50,995 nucleotides of DNA from contig CANRKK010000012.1 in assembly GCA_947631195.1 (NCBI GenBank), positions 1 to 50,995 on the forward strand, in the 5' to 3' direction. A program made the translations under genes and the position numbers. Below, piece after piece: positions 16,318 through 24,779 of the stretch. Source of the stretch: an uncultured Clostridia bacterium (GTDB lineage: Bacteria > Bacillota > Clostridia > Christensenellales > Borkfalkiaceae). Position 1 is the stretch's first letter. Each line of letters opens with the position of its first letter. Below the pieces are notes generated by a model. That model ran no database searches, had not been told where the DNA came from, and was given only the letters and a program-made list of their open reading frames with translations.

Positions 16318-19300
16318 TTAAGCCGCAGGCGTAAGCGTTGCGTAGTAGAGCCAGATTTCTTTATCTCCTCTTGTAATATGGTGCTCGCCCGCCTTCAACT
16401 TTACGGTTACAACATATTTGTCTTCGCCGTCAGCCGCCGTTGTGTATAACGTTCCGTCAATTTTAATATTTTGGCACTGACCGACATTGAAATACAGCTT
16501 TAATTCCATATCTACGGTCAAGGTAAGTTTCAAATCGGTTGTACTCTCGAATTTAGCGCCCGAAGCAAATTCTTGGTTCGCCGCATGGACAAAGAATTTC
16601 TCGCCCTTTGCGTTCTTCTTTTCACCTACATGCTCGAATATTTCGTTAGACGGTTTACCTTCCAAGAAGCTGACGGCAATGCTTTGACTCATCAAATCGG
16701 TATAGGCCTGAATTATTGCGTTGTATTTTTGGGTTTGTTCGGAAGTCAAAGCCTGTTGCTGTTCGGGGGTGAGAGCCTCGTATGCCGTTTTGAGTTCGGC
16801 AACCTTGGAGGAGTCTGCCGCAGTGACGGTTGTGCTGTCAAAGGCGTCCAAAGCGTCCTCAAAAGCGAATACATGTTGATATTTTGCGAGAATGTCCATG
16901 CCTTCGGTCAAATCTGCGTAGTTGGTTATGTCCGGCCGTCTGTCGGAGCCGTCCTCGCCGAATCCGTCGTACCGCGCCTGCAGGTTTTGGCCCGCCGCAA
17001 CCAGCGATTCAACGTTTTCCCTGTCGGTGCCGTCCTCTTCGCCCACCTGCGCGCGCCACTTGTCTATGTCGTCGATAAGGCTTTGGACGGCAAACTTTTC
17101 AAAGTCCGCGACCGCCTTGTCGAGAGTAGCTTTTTCTTCGGTGAGCTGAGCCTGCTGCGTGGCGTTGAGCGAGTTGTATGCGTTCTGCGCCGCCTCTATC
17201 TCGGGATAGGATTCGGCAGTCACTTCGCCTATCGCCCCGATCAATTCTTTGACTCTTTCGACCTGAAGTTTGGAGAGCTGAGCCTCGCATGCCTCGAGTT
17301 TTTCCAAAAGTTTTTCGTCGAAGGTCTTCTTTTCCGCCGCGGTGAGGGAATTGTATGCCGTGCGCGCCGCCTTTATGTCAGCGGCATTGGAAAGAGCAAC
17401 TTCTGCCGCTTCGGGCAGTTTTTCTATTGCCGCTTTTGCCGCCTCCACTCTTGCCGCAGACGAGGCCTCGGTGTTTTCGAACGTCATTGCGGTGACGACC
17501 GCCTCCTTGTCCTTTTGGCCCGAGGCAACTATATACGTGCCCGCGGGAAGAACTATTTGCAGCGTGTCCTCAAACTTGTGGGCGTACATTCTGCCGTCCG
17601 AAGAAATGAGTTCGGGCGCGGGTTCGCCCGTGGTGGTTGTGGTTATCGTCAAGGCGGCCTCCGCGGCGAGGGTGAAAGTTATGCCCTGCCCCTTGAATTT
17701 GCCTTTGGAAACGCCGTTGAACGCTATGCCCTGTTGGTCTGTTCCGATGGTTACGGTAAGATTGCCGCCGTCGGGAATTTGAAGCGCGCCGTCGGGCGTG
17801 TACTGATTCATCGCCGTGTTTATGCCTTTGCCGTGCCCGTTTGCGCCCGCAAACATAATTGCCTTTTGCCTTGCGGTAACCGCGTCGTCGAGCAGGCAGC
17901 GGCTCACGTTGTTGACTTTGTCGTAGTAGAACAGATTTTCGTCCGTGTCGAACTTGCTGTAATCGGTTGTCAGATATTTGCAGCCGTTGGGGACTGTTTC
18001 GCTTCGGTCGGATACCACTGTCATCTCGTTATCGCCCTCGTTGGCATATACGACGTTATTTAAGCCCTTTACCGCGCCCGCCTTTAACTGCGTTACATTT
18101 TTGCAACCGTCAAAATAGTTGGCTTCGGCAAAGATATAGGCGTTTGCGCGTATGCTCATTACGTAGCTCAACTCCGCCCGCGAATCGTTCCGGTCTGCCG
18201 AAACGTAGTTGTTGTAGTAGTGGATATTTGCCTGTCTGGCGAGAGGCACGCGCGAGCCGCAGTTGTTCCACCAGTTATGGTGCATCGTTATATTGAACTG
18301 ATATGCGTCGTCCGACGAACCGATAAGGTTTGTCTTGTGGCAATATTCAAAGTAGTTGTAGGAAAGGGTGTAGTACATGCCGCGCTTGAAGTCGCAGCTG
18401 CCGTCGCCCTCCTTCTTGTCGCTCTCCTTGCCCGCATATTGATATGCGTAGCCGGGCAGGAAGGTGTTGTTGTGTATCCAGCACCTTTCAACGGGAGCGG
18501 TCAATCCTGAGGATTCCTGTTCGCCCTCCATTCCCACGGCGTCCTCGGGGTTGTGTTCAAAAGTAATATTCCTTACTTCAAAACTCGTGCCCATGCGCGC
18601 GGTTTTACCGGAATATACGCTGGATATGAAGTGAATACCCCAGCCGTAAATGCTTGCGTCGTCGCCTATGCCCTCTATCGTGAGGTCGTGCGCGTTGACC
18701 ATTCTCGCCATTCTGCCGTTGTCGCCCTCGGAACCGCCGTTTTCGGTGGAATCCCACGTAGTCAAGCCGTCTATGCCCGAAACCATGGAATTTTCAAGTT
18801 CGGCGGAAACCTTGCCGACTATGCGGATGGCCACGGATCCGTAAACTTCGCACAGCTTGGCGATACCAACGTTCATGCGGTCGGCGCCCGAATAGCGGCG
18901 GTTATTTAACAGCGCGCCTATGCCCGTCTGCTGCCCTGCCGTAACGCCGCCCGCGGTCTGCGTAGCTACCATATATCCCGATATATCTACCTTTTGTCCG
19001 TTGACGTATGCGTAGTCAAGAATATCGTTCTTGTTTTCATCGGTTACATAAATTACAAGCGTGCCTTCCTTTAAGGTGCCGTCGTCGTTATATGCGCCGA
19101 TACCGTCGTGATAGTTGAAGTGCGCGTAGCCCGAACGGTCGTAAGCCGCAACGGCAATCGCGCCGGGCAACTCTATTGCCGAAACCCCGCCCGACGGGGT
19201 TACTCTCACGTTATAATTGCCTGCTTTCAGCCCGACAATATCCGCGCGGGCGTTGGAGCCGTATGCACGGATAAGGGGTGCGTCGACCTCCGTCCAATCG

Positions 19301-20892
19301 CTTGCGCCTTGGAGCTTATACTCCACCTTTGCGCCTGCGGGGTTTGCGTCCTGCCAAATTACGTACAGGCTCTCGTTATACGCGCCCGTTTCAACTATCT
19401 TTGCGTCGAGATTTTCAAACTTGGCCGTGAGGGTCAAGTTGTCGGTTATGAACGAATCGAAGTCGAACGGCGTTTGGTCGGCTTTGTACCAACCGACGAA
19501 TTGGGCTCCGTCCTTTTTGGGATCGGCGGGCCTTGTCGCCCTTTGGCCGTTTTCAACCTTTTGCACGTAGTGCACGGAGCCGTCAACCGTAAACGTCACG
19601 GTGTAGAGCTCGGTTGCGTCGGTATTTACATTTGGATCTTTCTCCCAATGCGCGTAGAGAGTTATGCTTTCGGTCACTTGATCCCTATCGAAAACCCATT
19701 CATTGCCGCCCTCGGGCTCGGTAAACCAGCCGTTGAATTTAAAGCCGAAACGCGAAGGGGCGGGATCGGGTTCGTCTATCGTTGCGGGGAGTTTATCCTT
19801 TTGGAGCACGACGGGCGATATCTGCGTGCCGCCCGCGCTCTCAAAGGTTACCGTAACGGTTGTAAGCTCCTGTCCGCCGCCCTGTTCGCCGCCGGGGTTG
19901 CCCGACTGGTCGAGCGGGACGAGCTCGCGTATGGTAAACGTATCTATACGCACCGAGTTGGTGGAATAGATATAGTACGTGCCCCCTTTGAGGTCTTGTA
20001 CGGTTACGCTCAATTCCGCCTTGCTGCCCACGGGTTCGGAAGAGGCCAACGTTTCCGCCGTTTCGCCGTCGCCGTCTTTGATTATTATCTGCGACTGCTT
20101 GTCGGAGGAGGCGCCCACGCCGTGGATATATATCCCGTACACGCCGCCATCCGCCAACGTCACCGTTATGGGCGACTTGCCCTGCGTGTTGATGTTGCCC
20201 GTTTCGGGCTTCATTCCCACAGGGAAAGTTATGTGGTCGTTATATTTATATTCCGTTGTAAGTTTTCCGTCAGACCCGATCGAGCTTTGGGCGGAAGTTA
20301 CTATGTTGCCGACCGCCACGCTCTCCTTGTCCGCCCAATGCTTCCAGAGGGCGTAAATTGTGATATTCTCGTTGACGGGCTTGTTGAAGTCGTATTCCTG
20401 CGTGCAAGCCTCATCGGAGTACCAGCCGCAGAATACGTTTTCACCATAGGTTGGGTCGGTTTCGGGCTTTATGGCCTTGCCGCCCGCCTTAAAGGTTTGG
20501 GAATTGACCGAGCTGCCGCCGTTGGTCCGGAAGGTGACGGTCACGTCTTCCGCCGCGCCGCCCTTCGCCGTCCAGTGCGCGTAGAGCGTAGTGCTTTCGG
20601 TCACTTGGTCCCTATCAAAAACCCATTCATTGCCGCCCTCGGGCGCAGTAAACCAGCCGCCGAAGTCATGGTCCGTGCGCCCGGGATTTTCCGCGGGCGC
20701 GGCGACCTTGCCGTTTACCGTTTGGGCCGTTTGATACGTCCCCTTACTATCGTAGTTATAGTCGAACGTAACGGTGTATTCCTGCGGAGTTGCGGGCGGA
20801 GCCGACGGCTTGAAGAACACGAGCGCGACTATGACTATTGCCGCAATCAGCACGACCGCAACGGTTGCGGTTATCGCTATAATCTTTTTCAT
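16318..20892 (-). CDS. Large membrane-anchored pectate-lyase-like protein with InlB repeats
   Basis: 1524 residues. An N-terminal hydrophobic segment (~5-27) after MKK suggests a signal anchor; no cell-wall sorting signal is seen at the C-terminus. Four InlB/Listeria-Bacteroides-type repeats lie at about 40-107, 118-184, 345-416 and 429-493, each ending in a GW(F/Y)...LYAHW-like block, with a beta-sandwich-like stretch between the second and third. Residues ~590-950 resemble a polysaccharide lyase family 1 beta-helix: EGDGSCDFKRG (828-838), ITMHHNWWNNCGSRVPLAR (868-886) and an NNY turn. From about 1115 come alanine/glutamate-rich helical modules (AYNSLTAAEKK, AYNSLNATQQAQL, AYEALTPEQQQAL), then a C-terminal beta domain. 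It probably binds or cuts pectin-like polysaccharide at the cell surface; activity is not proven. Confidence 0.85.
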   Translation of the reverse strand: MKKIIAITATVAVVLIAAIVIVALVFFKPSAPPATPQEYTVTFDYNYDSKGTYQTAQTVNGKVAAPAENPGRTDHDFGGWFTAPEGGNEWVFDRDQVTESTTLYAHWTAKGGAAEDVTVTFRTNGGSSVNSQTFKAGGKAIKPETDPTYGENVFCGWYSDEACTQEYDFNKPVNENITIYALWKHWADKESVAVGNIVTSAQSSIGSDGKLTTEYKYNDHITFPVGMKPETGNINTQGKSPITVTLADGGVYGIYIHGVGASSDKQSQIIIKDGDGETAETLASSEPVGSKAELSVTVQDLKGGTYYIYSTNSVRIDTFTIRELVPLDQSGNPGGEQGGGQELTTVTVTFESAGGTQISPVVLQKDKLPATIDEPDPAPSRFGFKFNGWFTEPEGGNEWVFDRDQVTESITLYAHWEKDPNVNTDATELYTVTFTVDGSVHYVQKVENGQRATRPADPKKDGAQFVGWYKADQTPFDFDSFITDNLTLTAKFENLDAKIVETGAYNESLYVIWQDANPAGAKVEYKLQGASDWTEVDAPLIRAYGSNARADIVGLKAGNYNVRVTPSGGVSAIELPGAIAVAAYDRSGYAHFNYHDGIGAYNDDGTLKEGTLVIYVTDENKNDILDYAYVNGQKVDISGYMVATQTAGGVTAGQQTGIGALLNNRRYSGADRMNVGIAKLCEVYGSVAIRIVGKVSAELENSMVSGIDGLTTWDSTENGGSEGDNGRMARMVNAHDLTIEGIGDDASIYGWGIHFISSVYSGKTARMGTSFEVRNITFEHNPEDAVGMEGEQESSGLTAPVERCWIHNNTFLPGYAYQYAGKESDKKEGDGSCDFKRGMYYTLSYNYFEYCHKTNLIGSSDDAYQFNITMHHNWWNNCGSRVPLARQANIHYYNNYVSADRNDSRAELSYVMSIRANAYIFAEANYFDGCKNVTQLKAGAVKGLNNVVYANEGDNEMTVVSDRSETVPNGCKYLTTDYSKFDTDENLFYYDKVNNVSRCLLDDAVTARQKAIMFAGANGHGKGINTAMNQYTPDGALQIPDGGNLTVTIGTDQQGIAFNGVSKGKFKGQGITFTLAAEAALTITTTTTGEPAPELISSDGRMYAHKFEDTLQIVLPAGTYIVASGQKDKEAVVTAMTFENTEASSAARVEAAKAAIEKLPEAAEVALSNAADIKAARTAYNSLTAAEKKTFDEKLLEKLEACEAQLSKLQVERVKELIGAIGEVTAESYPEIEAAQNAYNSLNATQQAQLTEEKATLDKAVADFEKFAVQSLIDDIDKWRAQVGEEDGTDRENVESLVAAGQNLQARYDGFGEDGSDRRPDITNYADLTEGMDILAKYQHVFAFEDALDAFDSTTVTAADSSKVAELKTAYEALTPEQQQALTSEQTQKYNAIIQAYTDLMSQSIAVSFLEGKPSNEIFEHVGEKKNAKGEKFFVHAANQEFASGAKFESTTDLKLTLTVDMELKLYFNVGQCQNIKIDGTLYTTAADGEDKYVVTVKLKAGEHHITRGDKEIWLYYATLTPAA

Positions 20893-20948
20893 TTTAACCC
20901 CCGAATTTTATGTTTTGCCGCAGCGTTGTCCCGCGCGGCTACGCTAAC

Positions 20949-20977
20949 ATTATATTATATAATTTTGCCAAATTCAA
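20949..20977 (-). promoter_or_regulatory. Promoter of the lyase gene
   Basis: Minus strand: TTGAAT (20977-20972), 17-base spacer, TATAAT (20954-20949). The predicted start near 20942 gives a ~50-base leader with CGGGGG just before the ATG. Confidence 0.75.
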
Positions 20978-21009
20978 TACGGAGAAGTAAATTTATTCCC
21001 GCCGATTTT

Positions 21010-21119
21010 TTGTTTTTGGGGTGCGGAAAAGTAGCGCAAGCGGAATGTATGGCTCACGCGGGAGGGGGAAGTTGCGCCCGTTTCGCCCAAAAATAAAAAA
21101 AATATAAATATTTGCCCGC
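21010..21119 (-). repeat. Dispersed ~90-bp element, copy 2 (upstream of the lyase gene)
   Basis: Second copy of the element at 12604-12700, same orientation: AT-rich run, gggcg..acgggcg, a variable part, then gtgagccatacattccgc. The core lies at 21023-21057. It sits just upstream of the lyase promoter, so here it is probably outside the main transcript. Confidence 0.8.
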
Positions 21120-21157
21120 CCGACCCCGAAAAAACCGAAAAAATTGCAAAAAAAATA

Positions 21158-21186
21158 TGTACAAACGGCGAGTTTTAATTTATAAT
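21158..21186 (+). promoter_or_regulatory. Promoter of the DUF362 gene
   Basis: TGTACA (21158-21163), 17-base spacer, TATAAT (21181-21186). The -10 is perfect and the -35 is weak. A leader of about 26 bases with TTAGGAG leads to the ATG at 21219. Confidence 0.6.
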
Positions 21187-21218
21187 GTTGTTAAAATAAT
21201 GATTTTTTAGGAGATAAA

Positions 21219-22088
21219 ATGAAGCCCAAGGTTTATTTTTCGAGGACGATTATACCCGAAAAAGTTTTGGAACTGTACAGGCTGTGCGGCAAGGAGCTTA
21301 AGGGCAACGTGGCGATTAAGCTGCACTCGGGCGAAGTAGGCAACCAAAACTTTTTGAAACCCGATTTCTGGAAGCCCGTGATAGATTTTGTGGGCGGCTC
21401 GGTCACGGAGTGCAACACCGCGTACGAGGGAGAGCGCAACACGACCGCAAAGCACCTTAAGACCCTTAAAAAACACGGCTGGAGCCAATATTTTAAGGTG
21501 GACCTTATGGACGCCGAGGGGCCCGACCTCGTGCTGGATATCCCCGACGGCAAGATGATAAAAAAGAACTACGTGGGCAAAAATCTTGCCAACTATAACT
21601 CCCTTTTGGTGCTGTCCCACTTCAAGGGGCACCCGATGGGAGGCTACGGCGGGGCGTTGAAGCAACTTTCGATAGGCATCGCCTCCTCCTACGGCAAGGC
21701 GTATATCCACGGCGCGGGCGTGCCCGACGACTTCTGGACGAGCGACCACGATTCGTTTTTGGAGGCTATGGCGGACGCCGCCTCCTCCGTGGTTAAGTTT
21801 TTCAACGGCAACGCGGTGTACGTGAACGTCATGAAAAATATGTCGGTGGACTGCGACTGCTGCGCCGTTGCCGAGGATCCCTGCATGAAGGATATCGGCA
21901 TTTTGGTTTCCCTCGATCCCGTGGCTATAGACCAGGCCTGCCTTGACCTTGTTTACGCCGCAAAGGACGACCCCGGACAGGCGCATCTTCTGGAGCGCAT
22001 AGAGAGCCGCAACGGCGTGCATACCATCGAGGCGGCGGCCGCGCTCGGCATAGGTTCGAGAGAGTACGACCTTGCGGAAATAAAATAA
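21219..22088 (+). CDS. DUF362 domain protein
   Basis: 289 residues, likely cytoplasmic. It has the DUF362 pattern: VAIKLHSGEVGNQNFLKP, then LLVLSHFKGHPMGGYGGALK and ISLD-like ILVSLDPVAIDQACLDLVY. A cysteine-rich bit, DCDCCAVAEDPC (~205-216), might hold a metal or cluster, but this version lacks a separate ferredoxin domain. Family members are often found near redox or cofactor genes and have no settled function. It is a single-gene unit between its own promoter and the terminator at 22103. Confidence 0.85.
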   Translation: MKPKVYFSRTIIPEKVLELYRLCGKELKGNVAIKLHSGEVGNQNFLKPDFWKPVIDFVGGSVTECNTAYEGERNTTAKHLKTLKKHGWSQYFKVDLMDAEGPDLVLDIPDGKMIKKNYVGKNLANYNSLLVLSHFKGHPMGGYGGALKQLSIGIASSYGKAYIHGAGVPDDFWTSDHDSFLEAMADAASSVVKFFNGNAVYVNVMKNMSVDCDCCAVAEDPCMKDIGILVSLDPVAIDQACLDLVYAAKDDPGQAHLLERIESRNGVHTIEAAAALGIGSREYDLAEIK

Positions 22089-22102
22089 AAGCCCTAAAAA
22101 GA

Positions 22103-22140
22103 GCGGCGGCGCATATGCGCCGCCGCAAATATTTTATTTT
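22103..22140. terminator. Bidirectional terminator
   Basis: A perfect 24-base palindrome (22103-22126) centred on CATATG. On the plus strand it is followed by aaatattttatttt. On the minus strand it is followed by tctttttag. It separates the converging DUF362 gene (+) and flavoprotein gene (-). A second, weaker GCCGCC hairpin lies at 22149-22173. Confidence 0.8.
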
Positions 22141-22175
22141 GTACATATGCTGCCGCCGTATGCGCGGCGGCGCAA

Positions 22176-23402
22176 CTATTCCTCCTTGGGGAGGGACTTC
22201 AAATATTTGTCCATTGCCTCTACGACCCGCTTGGAGGTCTCGGCGGCCTCCACCACCGTCTTTGCGCCGCGCACGACGTCGCCCGAGGCGAACAGGCCGG
22301 GACGGGAAGTTTCGCCGTTTTCGCTTATCTTTGCCAGCCCGCGCTCGTTTACTTCCAGCCCGTAGGTGTCGGACAAAATCAGCTTTGAGGGGCGCTGGGA
22401 GATGCAGATCATCACCGTGTCGCACTTCATAAGTTCGGTTTTGTCGGTGAAAATCAGCTTGCCGTTTTCGTCGGTGTAGGTGTCGGCAAATATCACGCCC
22501 TCGTCGGTTATCTCCACGGGGGCCTTGTTGTATATAAACTGCGCGCCCTCTATCTCGGCGTATTCGGCCTCCTCCTTGCTTGCGGAGTACTGTTCGGAGC
22601 GGACGGTGATTTTTACGTCCCTGACGCCCTGCCTGAGCGCCGTGCGCGCCACGTCCATAGCCACGTTGCCCGCGCCGATTACCACCACGCTGTCGCCGAG
22701 CTTGTAACTTTCGGGCGACTCGAGATAGTGGATGCCGTAGTGGACGTGCCCCAAAGTTTCGCCCTTTATATTGAGCGCGATGGGCCACGTTACGCCCGTG
22801 CCTATGGCTATGGCCTTGAAGCCGTCGCGGAAGAGCTCCTCCACGCCGAACGCCTTGCCTATGGTTATGTTGGGCTTTATCTTTATGCCGAGCTTGCGCA
22901 TTATAACTTCATACTTGTCCACGATGGACTTGGGCAGGCGGAATTCGGGAATACCGAAACGCAGCACGCCGCCTATCTTGGACTTTGACTCGAACACCGT
23001 CACGTCGTAGCCCAAAAGGGCCATCTTTATGGAAATGGTTATGCCCGCGGGGCCCGCGCCGACTACCGCCACCTTTATGCCGTTGGAGGGCGCCTTGTCC
23101 AGCTCCAGCGTGTCGAGATAGCGCGAGGACACGAAATTTTCTATGGTGGAAATTTCAACGGGTTCCCCCTTTATTCCACGCACGCAGTGCCCCTGACACT
23201 GGTTGCCGTGGTTGCAAACTATGGAGCAGACAACGGACAGCGGGTTGTTTTCGAACACCATTTTGCCCGCTTCCTTTATCTCCCCGTTCAAAAACATCTG
23301 TATCATCTGCGGAATGGGCGTGTTTATGGGACAGCCCGTTCTGCACATGGGTTTTTTACAATTTAAACATCTTTTGGCTTCGGCTATAACATTATGTGCC
23401 AT
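22176..23402 (-). CDS. Glutamate synthase small subunit-like NAD(P)-dependent flavoprotein
   Basis: 408 residues, related to GltD, NfnB and dihydropyrimidine dehydrogenase N-terminal parts. The N-terminal helical domain has CLNCKKPMCRTGCPI and CSIVCNHGNQCQGHCVRG, the eight-cysteine pattern for two [4Fe-4S] clusters. Then come the FAD-binding VVGAGPAGITISIKMA and the second nucleotide site VIGAGNVAMDVARTAL. It is shorter than GltD (~470) because linkers are short. No large glutamate synthase subunit is nearby, so it may be the NADPH-dependent electron-input subunit of another complex, or act alone. The spacing from AAGGAG to the ATG is eleven bases. Confidence 0.88.
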   Translation of the reverse strand: MAHNVIAEAKRCLNCKKPMCRTGCPINTPIPQMIQMFLNGEIKEAGKMVFENNPLSVVCSIVCNHGNQCQGHCVRGIKGEPVEISTIENFVSSRYLDTLELDKAPSNGIKVAVVGAGPAGITISIKMALLGYDVTVFESKSKIGGVLRFGIPEFRLPKSIVDKYEVIMRKLGIKIKPNITIGKAFGVEELFRDGFKAIAIGTGVTWPIALNIKGETLGHVHYGIHYLESPESYKLGDSVVVIGAGNVAMDVARTALRQGVRDVKITVRSEQYSASKEEAEYAEIEGAQFIYNKAPVEITDEGVIFADTYTDENGKLIFTDKTELMKCDTVMICISQRPSKLILSDTYGLEVNERGLAKISENGETSRPGLFASGDVVRGAKTVVEAAETSKRVVEAMDKYLKSLPKEE

Positions 23403-23428
23403 CTCAAATTTTTCTCCTTAAATAGTTT

Positions 23429-23467
23429 CACAAAAAGCTCGGCAGGCCGTGCCTGCGCTTTTTCGTG
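23429..23467. repeat. 39-base hairpin repeat, copy 1
   Basis: cacaaaaagc ... gcaggc cgt gcctgc gctttttcgtg forms an almost perfect stem. It lies 27 bases upstream of the flavoprotein start on the minus strand, so it would be in the leader if the promoter is further right. The same 39 bases recur at 23620-23658. Confidence 0.85.
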
Positions 23468-23619
23468 ATTTTGAGGGCTGCTCGCCCTCTGCCTGCGATT
23501 TTTTAAGAGCCCACGATTATATAATCGCAGGCATTCACCCCGCTCAGGCGCAGGTATGCGCAAATTGGGTCTTGCTGCGCAAAAGCGTGGTTTTGCTTGC
23601 AACGTTTATTATTTTAGTT

Positions 23620-23658
23620 CACAAAAAGCTCGGCAGGCCGTGCCTGCGCTTTTTCGTG
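23620..23658. repeat. 39-base hairpin repeat, copy 2
   Basis: Identical in its 39 bases to 23429-23467 and in the same orientation, 191 bases further right. Both copies are preceded by tagtt. Followed directly by the segment shared with 412-545. Confidence 0.85.
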
Positions 23659-23735
23659 GCAACGTTATGTTGCATCCAAGTTTCTTTATTGCAAAAGTGA
23701 CAATCCCCTCAAACTAAAGGGAGCCACGGGTGGGT
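23659..23735. repeat. Dispersed repeat shared with 412-545
   Basis: gcaacgttatgttgcatcc, tttctttattgc, then tgacaatcccctca and aaagggagccac occur in the same order as near the left end of the window, with different internal spacing. Confidence 0.7.
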
Positions 23736-23791
23736 GCCCTTACGCAGTTAGCGGTGGGTAGAAGCGAGTTATACACGCCGCCCATAATATG

Positions 23792-23912
23792 CAACGGGTC
23801 AGAAACGAGCAAGACAAGGAGCGTGCGCAAGCGACGACGGGAGCGTACATAGAAGTACGTGACCGAGGAGTGCGCAAACGCGACACAGTATTGCGAAGTT
23901 TATCACCCGTTG
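23792..23912 (+). mobile_element. MITE-like element, copy 1
   Basis: A 121-base element with 8-base inverted ends (CAACGGGT at 23792, ACCCGTTG at 23905). Its interior (cagaaacgagcaagacaagg, gcgtgcgcaagcgacgac, accgaggagtgcgcaaacgc) matches 34674-34857. No coding capacity is credible. No clear target-site duplication was found. Confidence 0.65.
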
Positions 23913-23920
23913 GCGGCAGC

Positions 23921-24340
23921 CTACAGGGCCGATTTGATGGCCTCGATCATCTCCGCATACTCCCCCTCGGTAAGATACACCTTGCCGGGGTTCATCTGGA
24001 ATACGCCGCCCCACTCTTCGCCGTCCTTATACTTGGGGCAGAGGTGCACGTGCAGGTGGCAGCCCGTGTCGCCATAGGCTCCGTAGTTGAGTTTGTCGGG
24101 CTTGAACACCTTGTGTATTGCCTTTGCCGCGCGGTTTACGTCGGCGAAAAAGGCGTTGCGCTCCTCGTCGGAGATGTTTACTATCTCGGAAACGTGGTCC
24201 TTGTAGGCCACTATGCAGCGGCCGCGGTGGGACTGTTCCTTGAACAAAATCAGCGTGCTGACGGACAAATCGCAGATATATATGCCGAATTTATCCAAAA
24301 GTTCGCCGCGCATGCAGTAGCCGCAGTTACAATCTTTCAT
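23921..24340 (-). CDS. HIT-family nucleotide-binding protein
   Basis: 139 residues. It carries the histidine triad CHLHVHLCPKY (HxHxH) near residue 95, giving a nucleotide hydrolase or transferase active site. The N-terminus has CNCGYC, a zinc-like knuckle seen in some HIT proteins. The substrate cannot be told. GGGGG lies before the ATG. The stop codon touches a MITE-like element, so the element may have replaced the native terminator. Confidence 0.9.
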   Translation of the reverse strand: MKDCNCGYCMRGELLDKFGIYICDLSVSTLILFKEQSHRGRCIVAYKDHVSEIVNISDEERNAFFADVNRAAKAIHKVFKPDKLNYGAYGDTGCHLHVHLCPKYKDGEEWGGVFQMNPGKVYLTEGEYAEMIEAIKSAL

Positions 24341-24413
24341 ATATTTTCCCCCTTTGATATCTTGTACCGTATAAAATTATATCACCGCGGTTTTTAATTT
24401 GCAATACCCTTTT

Positions 24414-24653
24414 TTATAAAAAACCCTTGGGTTTGCCGCCCTTTTCGTCGTCGTCATCTTTATTTTTGGAAAGGAACATTTTTATAAAAGTAATCACGGG
24501 CATAACCACGAAAATTATGCCTATCACCAAAAAAATAAAAAAATTCTGCGTCTGGCCCGTAACGTAATAATATACGGAGATGCCGATGAGCACCAATCCG
24601 CTTACAAGCTGAAATATCGCCGTGATAAGTTTGTATTTATCGAGATTTTTCAT
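24414..24653 (-). CDS. Small two-helix membrane protein of unknown function
   Basis: 79 residues from the ATG at 24653, which has AAAGGTG eight bases upstream; an upstream ATG at 24698 is less likely. It has two hydrophobic helices (about 9-28 and 36-55), then a charged tail with DDDDEKGGKPKGFL. I do not recognise a family. It lies 73 bases upstream of the HIT gene on the same strand, with its promoter region back to back with ilvB. Confidence 0.65.
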   Translation of the reverse strand: MKNLDKYKLITAIFQLVSGLVLIGISVYYYVTGQTQNFFIFLVIGIIFVVMPVITFIKMFLSKNKDDDDEKGGKPKGFL

Positions 24654-24719
24654 TTTTTCACCTTTTGTAATTGTAGCACGCGCGGGCCCGTTTGTCAACG
24701 GCGTTGCGCTTTAAATAAG

Positions 24720-24748
24720 TTGACTTGCGCGGCGATTTATTATACAAT
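24720..24748 (+). promoter_or_regulatory. Promoter of the ilvBND operon
   Basis: TTGACT (24720-24725), 17-base spacer, TACAAT (24743-24748). The leader to the ATG at 24780 is only about 25 bases, too short for a T-box or peptide attenuator. Confidence 0.75.
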
Positions 24749-24779
24749 GAAATGAATATTAATTTGCAAGGGGAGTTTT

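Larger units (their letters stand above)
23403..23920. other. Gene-free stretch of stacked repeats
   Basis: No gene seen. From left to right: hairpin repeat (23429-23467), a segment with inverted ctgcgatt/aatcgcag around the palindrome ttatataa (about 23491-23530), the same hairpin again (23620-23658), a segment shared with 412-545, and a MITE-like element (23792-23912) that abuts the stop codon of the HIT gene. Confidence 0.75.

Noticed and set aside
16573-18063. 496-codon plus-strand frame
   Set aside because: Antisense shadow of the lyase gene; composition is typical of reversed GC-rich coding sequence.
19108-21096. Long plus-strand open frame opposite the lyase gene
   Set aside because: It is the complement of a gene with strong domain evidence, has no family-like motif, and its 3' part runs through the lyase promoter and a dispersed repeat.
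24699-24779. T-box or leucine-rich leader peptide before ilvB
   Set aside because: Promoter and ribosome site leave only about 25 bases of leader.
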